From contig JBHIBA010000083.1 in the NCBI GenBank assembly GCA_046758845.1, positions 1 to 15,366 of the forward strand: 15,366 bases of DNA. The letters are read 5' to 3'. The notes beneath the pieces are model-generated. The model worked only from the letters and a program-made list of their open reading frames with translations. It was not told the origin of the DNA and ran no database searches. The translations under genes and the position numbers were made by a program. This document shows, in pieces, positions 1-6,945 of the stretch (its first letter is position 1; the number at the start of each line of letters is the position of its first letter). This DNA is from JBHIBA01 sp046758845. Lineage in GTDB: Bacteria; UBA8248; JACPRG01; G963555815.

Positions 1-387
1 TTCGATGAGGACGCCGTGGGCGCTTTTGGGATGGAAGAAGAAAATCAGCTCCCCTAAAATCCCCGGACGCGGCTCTTTGTCCAAGGGTTCCAGACCCTCT
101 TCAATCATTGTCTTGACGGCCTCGTGGATGTCCGGCACCTGATAGGCTAGGTGGTGGATGCCCTCTCCGCGCTTCTCCAGAAAGCGGTCCATCACCGTGC
201 CCTTCTTCGTGGGGGCGAGAAACTCGATGGCGGTGTCCCCGATAAGAACGAAGGCGGCGTCCACTTCGTTGTTGTAATTGGGATGGCGGCTTCTGACCTT
301 CCCGCCGAGGGTTTTCTCATAACGGGCAATCGCGGCCTCCATGTCCCGAACGGCCACGCCGATGTGGTCCAGCTTCCCGATCTGCAC
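1..387 (-). CDS. mce: Methylmalonyl-CoA epimerase (3' end cut by window)
   Basis: Interconverts (2R)- and (2S)-methylmalonyl-CoA in the cytoplasm, linking propionyl-CoA carboxylation to methylmalonyl-CoA mutase. I read 129 codons on the minus strand; the frame is still open at base 1. The vicinal-oxygen-chelate fold motifs are in order: LDHIGVAVRD near residue 6, NYNNEVDAAFVLIGDTAIEF near 38-57, GEGIHHLAYQVPDI near 73-86, and FFFHPKSAHGVLIE at the cut. The two metal-binding His regions and the final Glu of GVLIE match the family's metal ligands. The family is usually about 130-150 residues, so only a few residues are missing. The start is GTG at 387, with GGGAGG at 400-395 seven bases upstream; that SD is the tip of a repeat element. 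The preceding gene on the same strand is a GarR-like dehydrogenase about 340 nt away, so co-transcription is possible but would have to pass five hairpins. Confidence 0.93.
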   Translation of the reverse strand, partial: MQIGKLDHIGVAVRDMEAAIARYEKTLGGKVRSRHPNYNNEVDAAFVLIGDTAIEFLAPTKKGTVMDRFLEKRGEGIHHLAYQVPDIHEAVKTMIEEGLEPLDKEPRPGILGELIFFFHPKSAHGVLIE

Positions 388-394
388 AACCAAA

Positions 395-690
395 CCTCCC
401 AAACCCCCCGGAAAACTTCTGTTTGGCGAAAGTGTGCGGCCTTGAAGGGCCGCCATCGGGAGGCGGGCTGGAAGCCCGCCCTACCAGCTCGTTGGCCGAA
501 TGCGGGAGCCTTGCGCAGCAAGGCGCGCATTCGGCCAAATAAGCAAGCCACCAGCAGGCGACAGATCACCGGCCCAGCCGAACCCACACCCACCCAAGGC
601 AGGCCCGGCCATGCAATGCCGGGCCGTCAGAAGTTTTGCTGGGGGGTGCGGGGGGGCGCCTTTCAAAAAGCGCCCCCCGCATAAAGTCCG
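395..690. repeat. Repeat element 1: five-hairpin intergenic element
   Basis: This fills most of the 343-nt gap between the dehydrogenase stop and the epimerase start. Five successive hairpins can be drawn: 436-453 (6-bp stem), 462-480 (8 bp), 492-538 (13-bp outer stem TTGGCCGAATGCG plus inner GCCTTGC/GCAAGGC), 602-625 (GGCCCGGC/GCCGGGCC) and 648-680 (G-rich/C-rich stem with one extra G). The ends are inverted copies of one motif: CAGAAGTTTTCCGGGGGGTT read leftward from 424, and CAGAAGTTTTGCTGGGGGGT from 628. Bases 599-629 are identical to 5756-5786, and looser similarity continues over roughly 530-680 versus 5680-5815. No convincing ORF is present. The leftmost end supplies the epimerase SD. 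It may be a non-autonomous mobile element or a structured RNA/terminator module; I favour a dispersed repeat. Confidence 0.75.
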
Positions 691-730
691 GTTCTTGAAC
701 AGTCCCCCATGAAGCTGGATCTGTTTCCCA

Positions 731-1633
731 TCATCGCGGGAGTTGGAAGTTTCCCAGACGCTCGTACGCCCGGATCATCGCCTGCGTACCCAGATCGCCG
801 CCCCCCTCTTCGGTCTCCACCGAGCGGAACAACTGAACGGCCAGGGACGTTCCGGGAAGCGGAAGGTTGAGTCCCCTGGCCAGCTCCGACACGATATTCA
901 GGTCTTTCTGGATGAGGCGGACCATGAAGGCGGGCTGCAGGTCTCCGTCGATCACCTTTCGGCCCAGCTTATCCAAGGCCCAGGAATTCCCCGCGCCCCC
1001 CGTCACCACCTGGTGCATCTCGTTCAGATCAATTCCGGCCCGGTAGCAAAGGGAGAGGGCCTCGCTGACGGCGATCTGGTTCACCGCGCACATGATCTGG
1101 TTGCACGCCTTGACGATCTGGCCCGAACCGGTCCTTCCCACGTGGGTGATGCGCGTCCCCATGGCCTCCAGGACCGGCCGGCAGCGCCCGAAGACCTCTG
1201 CGTCGCCCCCCGCCATGATGGTGAGGGTCCCCTGGATAGCGCCGAGTTCCCCGCCCGAGACGGGGGCGTCCAGCATGTCTACGCCTGCCTCGGCCAGCCG
1301 GGCGGCGAAATCGCGGGTAGCCTCCGGGGAGATGGTGCTCATGTCGATGACGGTTTGACCTTTCCGCGCACCGTGAATCACGCCCTTCTCCCCGAACAGG
1401 ACGGCCTTCACGTCCGGGGTGTCGGTCACGATGGTGATGATGATGTCGGAGGTCTCCGCCGCCTCCCGGGGGGAGGCCTTCAGAACACCCCCGGCATCGA
1501 CCACCTCCCGGGCCTTCTCACGGGTCCGGTTGTAGACGTGGAGGCGGAAGCCTTTCTTGAGGAGATTCAGCGCCATGGGCCGTCCCATGATCCCCGTGCC
1601 GATAAATCCGATGACCTTTTCCAAGGGGTTCAT
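731..1633 (-). CDS. garR: 3-hydroxyisobutyrate dehydrogenase / tartronate-semialdehyde reductase family
   Basis: NAD(P)-dependent beta-hydroxyacid dehydrogenase of 300 aa, the usual family length. The Rossmann motif GFIGTGIMGRPMA is at residues 9-21. The substrate loop DAPVSGGELGAIQGTLTIMAGG is at 122-143. The catalytic-lysine segment GSGQIVKACNQ places K175, and QKDL carries a conserved lysine near 243. The overall pattern, including the GGAGNSW segment, is closest to 2-hydroxy-3-oxopropionate reductase (GarR/GlxR). 3-hydroxyisobutyrate dehydrogenase or a related reductase cannot be excluded, so the symbol is a family label. The ATG at 1633 has AAGGAG a few bases upstream. The downstream same-strand gene is methylmalonyl-CoA epimerase. 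That would fit valine/propionate catabolism if the true substrate were 3-hydroxyisobutyrate; this is inference. Confidence 0.9.
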   Translation of the reverse strand: MNPLEKVIGFIGTGIMGRPMALNLLKKGFRLHVYNRTREKAREVVDAGGVLKASPREAAETSDIIITIVTDTPDVKAVLFGEKGVIHGARKGQTVIDMSTISPEATRDFAARLAEAGVDMLDAPVSGGELGAIQGTLTIMAGGDAEVFGRCRPVLEAMGTRITHVGRTGSGQIVKACNQIMCAVNQIAVSEALSLCYRAGIDLNEMHQVVTGGAGNSWALDKLGRKVIDGDLQPAFMVRLIQKDLNIVSELARGLNLPLPGTSLAVQLFRSVETEEGGGDLGTQAMIRAYERLGNFQLPR

Positions 1634-1812
1634 CCTCTCTCCTTCCGATTTCAGCCAGGTCCAAAAAACGGAAAACCCGGATCACGCCTGAGGCAAATGC
1701 GCCGGAGAAAGTCTAGCGTACCCGTGTTGGGGGGTAGTCCTGTTCGCGAAAATGCTTTCGCCGGCGGGTTCCCACCCGGTCGGATTCTCCTCACCCAAGG
1801 CTACGTCCTTTT
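1634..1812. other. Non-coding stretch upstream of the dehydrogenase
   Basis: The only strong site is the SD of the dehydrogenase. A short perfect hairpin GCGAAA-ATGC-TTTCGC lies at 1746-1761. I find no convincing promoter hexamer pair here. A plus-strand ORF running through the dehydrogenase into this stretch is an antisense shadow. Confidence 0.5.
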
Positions 1813-2038
1813 GGCAGTGGGTCAGTATGCAACGGATTAAGCCCCCTACGCAGCTTTGCCCACGGGTCTGTCATCACTTGGCGTAGCACCGATCTGAGCG
1901 AGGACCTTAGGTCCGAGCGGAGATCGGGGCATGCGCGGCCGCGATTTCCGCGGAGCCTGTGCTGAGCAAAGCGAATGTGCTCAAATCGCGGCGACAACGG
2001 AGGAAGGCAAGGGTCATTCAGCAAACTGACCCACTACC
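1813..2038. mobile_element. MITE-like non-autonomous element
   Basis: Terminal inverted repeats follow the pattern GGYAGTGGGTCAGTWTGC: left 1813-1830, and right 2021-2038 in reverse complement, with 16 of 18 matching. The core AGTGGGTCAGT pairs perfectly. The 11-bp sequence CGTCCTTTTGG occurs at 1804-1814 and again at 2038-2048, at both borders, as expected for a target-site duplication although it overlaps the repeat tips by one or two bases. The interior is structured. At 1889-1927 CCGATCT/AGATCGG encloses GGACCT/AGGTCC. At 1938-1992 GCCGCGATTT/AAATCGCGGC forms a 10-bp base stem with TGAGCA/TGCTCA inside. No transposase is encoded. The GTGGGTCAGT end resembles, from memory, ends of some IS21-like elements; that assignment is tentative. 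Confidence 0.7.
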
Positions 2039-2314
2039 GTCCTTTTGGAAGATTTGAGTCATTCTATGGTAAAGTATCAACGTTCAAAGAGAGTAGTGGG
2101 GATCAACAACGCCGAGCTCGTCAGGTTTGGCGCACCTTACATCGCCGAGGTTGGGCTTCGGTGGAACAGGAACCTGTTTGAAAGGAAAGGAGGTGTCTCA
2201 ACGCGCGATTCGGAATGGCAATCCGGGGGGATAACAACGCCGGACCCCGAATTTCCTCGGAATCAGTGAACCCAACACGGGGAAACCGGCTCCGGATTGG
2301 ACGGAGTGAGCATC
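2039..2314. other. Leader region of the orphan binding protein
   Basis: About 275 nt between the MITE-like element and the binding-protein start. It has a near-palindrome AACAGG-AA-CCTGTT at 2165-2178 that could be an operator or small hairpin. A strong SD-like AAGGAGGTG near 2186-2194 has no start codon at suitable spacing. A 67-codon ORF from ATG 2066 lacks an SD and any recognisable motif, so I do not call it. I looked for a TPP riboswitch, as some THI5-like genes carry one, and did not find its conserved core. Confidence 0.45.
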
Positions 2315-3310
2315 ATGAAAAAGCGCTTGTGTTGTTGGCTGATAGCCGCGCTGATGACGACGGGACTGGCGGCGTCCGCAGCGGCGGCGGAGCAACTCTT
2401 CCTCCTGGATTGGATCATCTACGGCAAGCATGCCCCCTTCTTCGCCGCCAAGGACTTCGGCTTCTTCAAGAAACAGGGGCTGGAGCTCAGGATCGAGCGG
2501 GGCTTCGGGAGCGGCGATACGGCCAAGCGGATCGCGGCCAAGGCCGCGCCCTTCGGGTTTGCTGACACGGGGGCGGCGCTGGGCGTCCGTGTGGCCGGAG
2601 GGAAAGTCGTGGAAGTGGGAATGATCCACGCCAACGCCCCGTACGCAATCTACACCTTGAAAAAGAAGGCGATTAAAGACCCGAAAGATCTAAAGGGGTA
2701 TAAATTCGGGAGTCCGCCAGGGAACGCGGCCCGGATCGTCTTCCCCGCCTTCGCCCGCCGTGCGGGTCTGAACCCCGCCGATGTCACCTGGCTCGACATG
2801 AAATATGGGGCCATGCTCCCCAGCCTGTTGACCGGACGGGTGGACGCCATTCCGGACTATACTACGGGCGGCGTCACACACATGGGCAAGGGCAAAGACG
2901 CGGGCAAGATCGTCACAGAGTACCGATACACGAACGTCGGCTTCGACTTGTACAGCAACGGCCTGATCGTCCGCGAGGACACGATCCGGGACAAGCCCGG
3001 CATGGTCCGCCGCTGGGTGAAGGCCAACATGGAGGCCTGGGCGCACTGCCTGCTCTATACCCAAAAGTGCCTGGACAACTTCTACAAGTACGCCCCGGGC
3101 ATGAGCAAGAAGCTGGTAGACGGGCACTTCGTCGAAGCCATCAACCTCCTCATCGACGACGGGGTGAAGCGGAACGGCCTCGGGTGGATGGACCCCAAAA
3201 AGATGGACTTCACCGTCGACATCATGACGAAGTACACCCCCCTCAAGAAACGGATCCCAACGAAGGACCTGTACACCAACAAGTTCCTGCCGCAGGTGGG
3301 GCAGATGTGA
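2315..3310 (+). CDS. ABC transporter substrate-binding protein, NMT1/THI5-like
   Basis: Periplasmic solute-binding protein of the SsuA/THI5/NMT1 superfamily, 331 aa. The Sec signal peptide is MKKRLCCWLIAALMTTGLAA with likely cleavage after the Ala run near residue 25. The mature start LFLLDWIIYGKHAPFFAAKD, followed by GFFKKQGLELRI, is the classic motif of this family. GFADTGAALGVRVAGGK (81-97) and DLKGYKFGSPPGNAARIVFP follow the usual fold. I chose ATG 2315, with GGAG eight bases upstream, over the in-frame TTG at 2297 because the signal peptide begins there. It stands alone: its neighbours are an antisense peptide-transporter ATPase and non-coding DNA, with no matching permease or ATPase adjacent. 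It might share the SsuBC-type system at 13.5-15.1 kb or one elsewhere. The ligand (pyrimidine precursor, sulfonate, nitrate or other) is not determined. Confidence 0.9.
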   Translation: MKKRLCCWLIAALMTTGLAASAAAAEQLFLLDWIIYGKHAPFFAAKDFGFFKKQGLELRIERGFGSGDTAKRIAAKAAPFGFADTGAALGVRVAGGKVVEVGMIHANAPYAIYTLKKKAIKDPKDLKGYKFGSPPGNAARIVFPAFARRAGLNPADVTWLDMKYGAMLPSLLTGRVDAIPDYTTGGVTHMGKGKDAGKIVTEYRYTNVGFDLYSNGLIVREDTIRDKPGMVRRWVKANMEAWAHCLLYTQKCLDNFYKYAPGMSKKLVDGHFVEAINLLIDDGVKRNGLGWMDPKKMDFTVDIMTKYTPLKKRIPTKDLYTNKFLPQVGQM

Positions 3311-3345
3311 GGGATCCGGGCAGAACCTGAATTCCCAATACCGAG

Positions 3346-3384
3346 AAGGGCGGTGAGCCGCGGAGGGTTTGCCGCCCTTTTTTT
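3346..3384 (+). terminator. Rho-independent terminator after the binding-protein gene
   Basis: AAGGGCGG (3346-3353) pairs with CCGCCCTT (3372-3379). The T-run that begins in the stem at 3378 continues to 3384. It lies 35 nt past the plus-strand stop and has no T-run in the minus direction, so it acts for the plus-strand gene. Confidence 0.8.
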
Positions 3385-3437
3385 CTTGATTCTCCCGGAT
3401 TCTGTAGCCGAGATCCGGCCGTCGGGTGATCGGCGCG

Positions 3438-4424
3438 TCAGCCGCGCAAATGGCAAGCCACCTGACGCCCGTCAGGGAGGGTTCTCAGCTCGGGGATTTC
3501 CTCCCGGCAGCGGTCCTCGGCGATGGGACAACGGGTGTGGAAGACGCAACCCGAGGGCGGATTGATGGGGCTCGGGATGTCCCCCCGCAGGACGATCCGG
3601 TCCTGCTTCTTTTTCGGGTCGGGAACGGGAACAGCCGACAAGAGGGCCTCGGTGTAAGGGTGCAGCGGATTTGGATACAGGTCTTCGTTCTTTGCAATCT
3701 CGACGATTTTCCCCAGGTACATCACAGCGACCCGGTGGCTGATGTGCCGGACGACGCTCAGGTCGTGCGCGATGATGAGATAGCTGAGGCCCAGCTCGTT
3801 TTGAAGGTCTTGCAGGAGGTTGATGACCTGCGCCTGGATAGAGACGTCCAGGGCGGAGACCGGCTCGTCGCCGATCATGAAATCCGGATTGAGCGCCAGG
3901 GCCCGGGCGATCCCGATTCGCTGCCGCTGGCCTCCGCTGAACTCGTGGGGGTAGCGGCGCATGTGTTCCGCCGAAAGCCCGACGCGATTCAGCAGGGCCT
4001 CGACCCGGTGGGCTCGCTCCTGTCCGGAAGCGATTTTGTGGATGGCGAAGGGTTCGCCCACGATACTGCCAACCGTCATCCGGGGGTTCAAGGAGGCATA
4101 AGGGTCCTGGAAGATGATCTGCATCCGGCGCCGCAGGGCTCGGAGTCCCTCCTTGCCGAGGGAGAGAACGTCCACCCCGTCGAACTGGACCTCACCCGCC
4201 GTGGGCTCAATGAGGCGCAGGATGGAACGCCCCGTGGTGGACTTGCCCGAACCGCTTTCCCCCACCAGACCCAGGGTTTCCCCTTTCCGGATGGAAAAGC
4301 TGACCCCGTCCACGGCTTTGACGTGGCCAACGGTCTTCCCGAATATCCCCCCGCGGACCGGGAAGTACTTTTTTAAGTTTTTCACCTCCAGAAGGACTTC
4401 GTCTTTGGGAGCTCTGGTCGGCAT
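3438..4424 (-). CDS. dppF: Peptide ABC transporter ATPase, DppF/OppF type
   Basis: Cytoplasmic ATPase subunit of a dipeptide/oligopeptide importer, 328 aa. Walker A GESGSGKST is at 55-63, the Q-loop at Q106 in IIFQDPYASLNP, the signature FSGGQRQR at 162-169, Walker B FMIGDEPVSALD at 182-193 and the H-loop at H220. The C-terminal oligopeptide-transporter domain (HPYTEALLSAVP at 255-266) ends with four cysteines (C293, C299, C306, C324), conserved in these subunits and reported to bind an Fe-S cluster in some relatives. Start choice: the frame runs back to 4580, but homology begins at MPTRAPKDEVLLEVKNLKKYFP. ATG 4424 is 14 nt past the upstream dppD stop, with GAGGGG as SD, so the two genes are translationally close. 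The DppF rather than DppD label rests on the YFPVRGGIFGK N-terminus. Substrate specificity cannot be read. Confidence 0.92.
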   Translation of the reverse strand: MPTRAPKDEVLLEVKNLKKYFPVRGGIFGKTVGHVKAVDGVSFSIRKGETLGLVGESGSGKSTTGRSILRLIEPTAGEVQFDGVDVLSLGKEGLRALRRRMQIIFQDPYASLNPRMTVGSIVGEPFAIHKIASGQERAHRVEALLNRVGLSAEHMRRYPHEFSGGQRQRIGIARALALNPDFMIGDEPVSALDVSIQAQVINLLQDLQNELGLSYLIIAHDLSVVRHISHRVAVMYLGKIVEIAKNEDLYPNPLHPYTEALLSAVPVPDPKKKQDRIVLRGDIPSPINPPSGCVFHTRCPIAEDRCREEIPELRTLPDGRQVACHLRG

Positions 4425-4438
4425 GGGGAAGCGTCCCC

Positions 4439-5458
4439 TCAAGTGGTCCGACGGGGGAGCGGGTCCTCCGGATCTTCCAGCCAGCACCGGGCGGTCTGCC
4501 CGCTGGACCCCGCAAAGAGCGGCGGTTCCCTTTCTCCACACCGCGCGGCGAAGTACGGGCATCTCGGCCCAAACTTGCAACCCGCGGGGAGGTCGTACAG
4601 GCCCGGAACCACGCCCGGGATTTCCCTTAATCGGCCGGCCCTCTGGGTGTCGATGCGAGGGATCGACTGCAACAGCCCCTGGGTATAGGGGTGCTTAGGG
4701 TCGGAGAAGATCTGCTCGGCGCGCCCTTCCTCGACGACAACCCCGGCGTACATCACTGCCACCCGCTGGGCCACCTCGGCCACGACGCCCAGATCGTGAG
4801 TGATGAGGATGATGGCCGTTCCAAAATCCTTCTGAAGGCGAATCATTAATTCCAGGATTTGGGCCTGGATGGTTACGTCCAGGGCGGTGGTCGGCTCGTC
4901 GGCGATCAGGACCTTCGGGTTGCACGAAAGGGCCATGGCGATCATGGCCCGCTGGCGCATTCCTCCGGAGAGCTGGTGGGGATACTCTCGCGCCCGCTGC
5001 TCCGCGTCCGGGATGCCCACTTTGTCCAACATCTCAATCGCCTTGGCCCAGGCTTCGCGCTTGCCCAAACCCTGGTGCAGGGTGATGGCCTCGACGATCT
5101 GAAATCCCACGGTGAAGACCGGGTTGAGCGAGGTCATCGGCTCCTGAAAGATCATGGAGATCTCATTGCCCCGGACGGCCCGGATCTCCCGGTCCGAGAG
5201 TTTCAACAGGTCCGTTCCTCGGAAGCGGATCTCGCCGGCGACGACTTTCCCGTGGGGCTCGGGCACGAGTCGGAGAATGGAAAGGGCCGTCACCGTTTTC
5301 CCGCAGCCGGACTCGCCGACGATGGAGAGCGTTTCCCCTTCGTCCAGGTGCAAGTCCACACCGTCCACGGCCTTGTTGGTCACGCCGTCCGCCGTGAAAA
5401 AATGCGTCTTCAGCCCGCTGATCTCCAGAAGGCGGCCGCTTCCGTTCGCGCCCGGCAA
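4439..5458 (-). CDS. dppD: Peptide ABC transporter ATPase, DppD/OppD type
   Basis: First ATPase of the pair, 339 aa from the chosen start. Motifs, numbered from the in-frame GTG at 5479: Walker A GESGCGKT 55-62, Q-loop Q112 in MIFQEPMTSLNP, signature LSGGMRQR 170-177, Walker B LIADEPTTALD 191-201, H-loop H228. The C-terminal oligopeptide domain has HPYTQGLLQSIP and four cysteines (C301, C307, C314, C332). I prefer TTG 5458 because GGAGG lies nine bases upstream; GTG 5479 has only a poor SD and adds seven residues. It heads the dppD-dppF pair. The DppB/DppC permeases and DppA binding protein expected in a full operon are not present on either side. Upstream are about 500 nt of non-coding repeat and then ribokinase. 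The pair must work with membrane subunits encoded elsewhere or be the remnant of a broken operon. Confidence 0.92.
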   Translation of the reverse strand: MPGANGSGRLLEISGLKTHFFTADGVTNKAVDGVDLHLDEGETLSIVGESGCGKTVTALSILRLVPEPHGKVVAGEIRFRGTDLLKLSDREIRAVRGNEISMIFQEPMTSLNPVFTVGFQIVEAITLHQGLGKREAWAKAIEMLDKVGIPDAEQRAREYPHQLSGGMRQRAMIAMALSCNPKVLIADEPTTALDVTIQAQILELMIRLQKDFGTAIILITHDLGVVAEVAQRVAVMYAGVVVEEGRAEQIFSDPKHPYTQGLLQSIPRIDTQRAGRLREIPGVVPGLYDLPAGCKFGPRCPYFAARCGEREPPLFAGSSGQTARCWLEDPEDPLPRRTT

Positions 5459-5546
5459 GGAACAGATCCTCCGCGTCACTATCCGTGCGGTAAACCCGCT
5501 CCTTTGAGGGGAGCGGAAAGTCGCCAGAAAACGTAAAGCGGTTGGA

Positions 5547-5576
5547 ATCGTAGCATCTGCCCTCCTGACCCCGCAA
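5547..5576 (-). promoter_or_regulatory. Possible sigma70 promoter for dppDF
   Basis: On the minus strand TTGCGG (5576-5571) and TACGAT (5552-5547) are separated by 18 bases. They lie about 70-90 nt upstream of the dppD start. The match is only fair. Confidence 0.3.
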
Positions 5577-5661
5577 GGTTGTGCACGGGTTCAGGACCTA
5601 TGAGACAAGGGCGGTGAGCCCGCCGGCGGCGGTGAGATTTTTTCTAGGGAGACCCTCCTAC

Positions 5662-5954
5662 GGGGGGCGCTTTTTGGGCACTTGCGCGCCGGCCAAATTA
5701 GAAAGCCGCCGAAAGGTTACTGAAAACCGGCCTAGCCAACTCACACCTGCCCCAAGCAGGCCCGGCCATGCAATGCCGGGCCGTCAAAAGTTTTCCGGGG
5801 GGTTCGAGGGGGGCCGGACGCACCGCGTCAGGTTTCTGCACTGGCGTGCCTGGTAGATCACCTCTCGGAGGGTGTGCGCCCAAGACGCCCGGCTTAAGCG
5901 TACGCGCCTGCAACCGCAGTTCGGCCGGCACGCAAGTGCCCAAAAAAGCCCCCC
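5662..5954. repeat. Repeat element 2, ending 23 nt past ribokinase stop
   Basis: A 293-bp element bounded by inverted ends. 5662-5694 starts GGGGGGCGCTTTTTGGGC, and the reverse complement of about 5923-5954 starts GGGGGGCTTTTTTGGGC; they match over some 33 bases with about three differences. Inside, 5756-5786 is identical to 599-629 of element 1 and includes the GGCCCGGC/GCCGGGCC hairpin, followed by GTCAAAAGTTTTCCGGGGGG. The right part, 5795-5954, is an inverted copy of 6946-7105 at roughly 86% identity by hand alignment. It fills most of the 519-nt gap between ribokinase and dppD. Open frames crossing it have no SD or recognisable domain and are judged spurious. Confidence 0.75.
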
Positions 5955-5977
5955 TGAGATTTTCTCTTGCGCCGGGA

Positions 5978-6937
5978 TCAAACGCTTTGCGCCAGAAGGG
6001 ATTCGATCCTTCCCCTGGACGGAAGAGAGGGTTGCGCTCCCCGAACGGTGCAGCTGAGCGCCCCAGCCGCGCAGGCGAACCGAACGGCAGCCGGCAGGTC
6101 CTCCCCTTCGGCCAGTCCCACGGCCAGGGCCCCGCAGAAGGCGTCGCCCGCTCCCGTGGTGTCCACCACCCCGACGCAAGGCGGTTGAATATGACCAAAT
6201 CCCTCCGGTCCCGCGAAGGCCGCCCCGTCCCCGCCCAGGGTGATGACGACGCTCTCCGGACCCGATTCGCGCAGGGCCTTACAGGCAGCCTCGGCCTTTT
6301 CCGCCGAAGCGATCTCGATTCCCGTAAACGCCCCGGCCTCGGGGCGGTTTGGAATGAGAACGCGCGTCAAAGAAAGCAACTCGTCGGACAAGCCTCCCTC
6401 GGGCGCCGGAGCCGGATTGAGGAGCGTTCTGACGCCCGCCCTAGCGGCCCGCCGGAAGGCCGATTCCACGGTCTCCCGTGGGACCTCCAGCTGCGCCAGC
6501 ACGACGTGCGCGCCCTGAATGGCCCGCTTAAAGCCTTCGATATCCCCGGGAGAGAGGCGCATGTTCGCTCCGGGCGCCACGGTGATGAGGTTCTCGCCGT
6601 CCGGACCGACCACGATCAGGGCGACCCCTGTGGGGGTGTTTTTCTCCCGCCTCAGGGCCGAGACATCGAGGCCTTCGGATTCCAGGTAGCGGGCGTATCG
6701 GTCTCCTCGTCCATCGGCGCCGAGCTTTCCGAGAAACACCACCCGGGCGCCTCCCCCTCCGGCCCGGTGTGCGGCGACCGCCTGGTTCGCTCCTTTTCCG
6801 CCGAAGAATTCCTGCAACTCGCCTCCCAGGACGGTTTCGCCCGGGCGGGGCAATCGGTGGGCCCTGACCACCAGGTCTTCATTGGCGCTACCGATGACGA
6901 CGATATCGGCAGAATCGCTGAAAAGTGCGGAATGCAT
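5978..6937 (-). CDS. rbsK: Ribokinase (PfkB family)
   Basis: Phosphorylates D-ribose to ribose-5-phosphate with ATP in the cytoplasm; 319 aa, close to the usual 300-320. The N-terminal GSANEDLVV is at 16-24. PfkB signature 1, GGKGANQAVAAHRAGG, is at 46-61, and signature 2, DTTGAGDAFCGALAVGLAEG, at 259-278, with D265 the expected catalytic base. NRPEA at 197-201 fits the Mg/phosphate-binding NxxE region. A related sugar kinase is possible, but the upstream nucleoside hydrolase makes ribose the natural substrate. ATG 6937 begins the family homology yet has no visible SD, because a 160-bp repeat starts only 8 nt upstream. The frame stays open into that repeat to tandem ATGs at 7018/7015 preceded by GGAAGG. 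Initiation there would add 27 repeat-encoded residues. Confidence 0.9.
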   Translation of the reverse strand: MHSALFSDSADIVVIGSANEDLVVRAHRLPRPGETVLGGELQEFFGGKGANQAVAAHRAGGGGARVVFLGKLGADGRGDRYARYLESEGLDVSALRREKNTPTGVALIVVGPDGENLITVAPGANMRLSPGDIEGFKRAIQGAHVVLAQLEVPRETVESAFRRAARAGVRTLLNPAPAPEGGLSDELLSLTRVLIPNRPEAGAFTGIEIASAEKAEAACKALRESGPESVVITLGGDGAAFAGPEGFGHIQPPCVGVVDTTGAGDAFCGALAVGLAEGEDLPAAVRFACAAGALSCTVRGAQPSLPSRGRIESLLAQSV

Positions 6938-6945
6938 TTTGACCA

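Noticed and set aside
743..1840. 365-codon plus-strand frame
   Set aside because: It is antisense to the well-supported dehydrogenase, with His/Gly/Asp-rich composition typical of GC-rich shadow frames and no domain.
2066..2269. 67-codon plus-strand frame before the orphan binding protein
   Set aside because: No SD, no motif, and codon use unlike the neighbouring genes; possibly a relict but not supportable.
2039..2314. TPP riboswitch upstream of a THI5-like gene
   Set aside because: The conserved CUGAGA and related core segments of the TPP aptamer are not found.
3426..4376. 316-codon plus-strand frame
   Set aside because: It lies entirely opposite dppF, whose motifs are all intact, and has no recognisable domain.
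5608..5650. GGGCGGTGAG-rich stretch followed by T-run, resembling the terminator at 3346-3384
   Set aside because: The stem is only about 5 bp and no plus-strand gene ends nearby.
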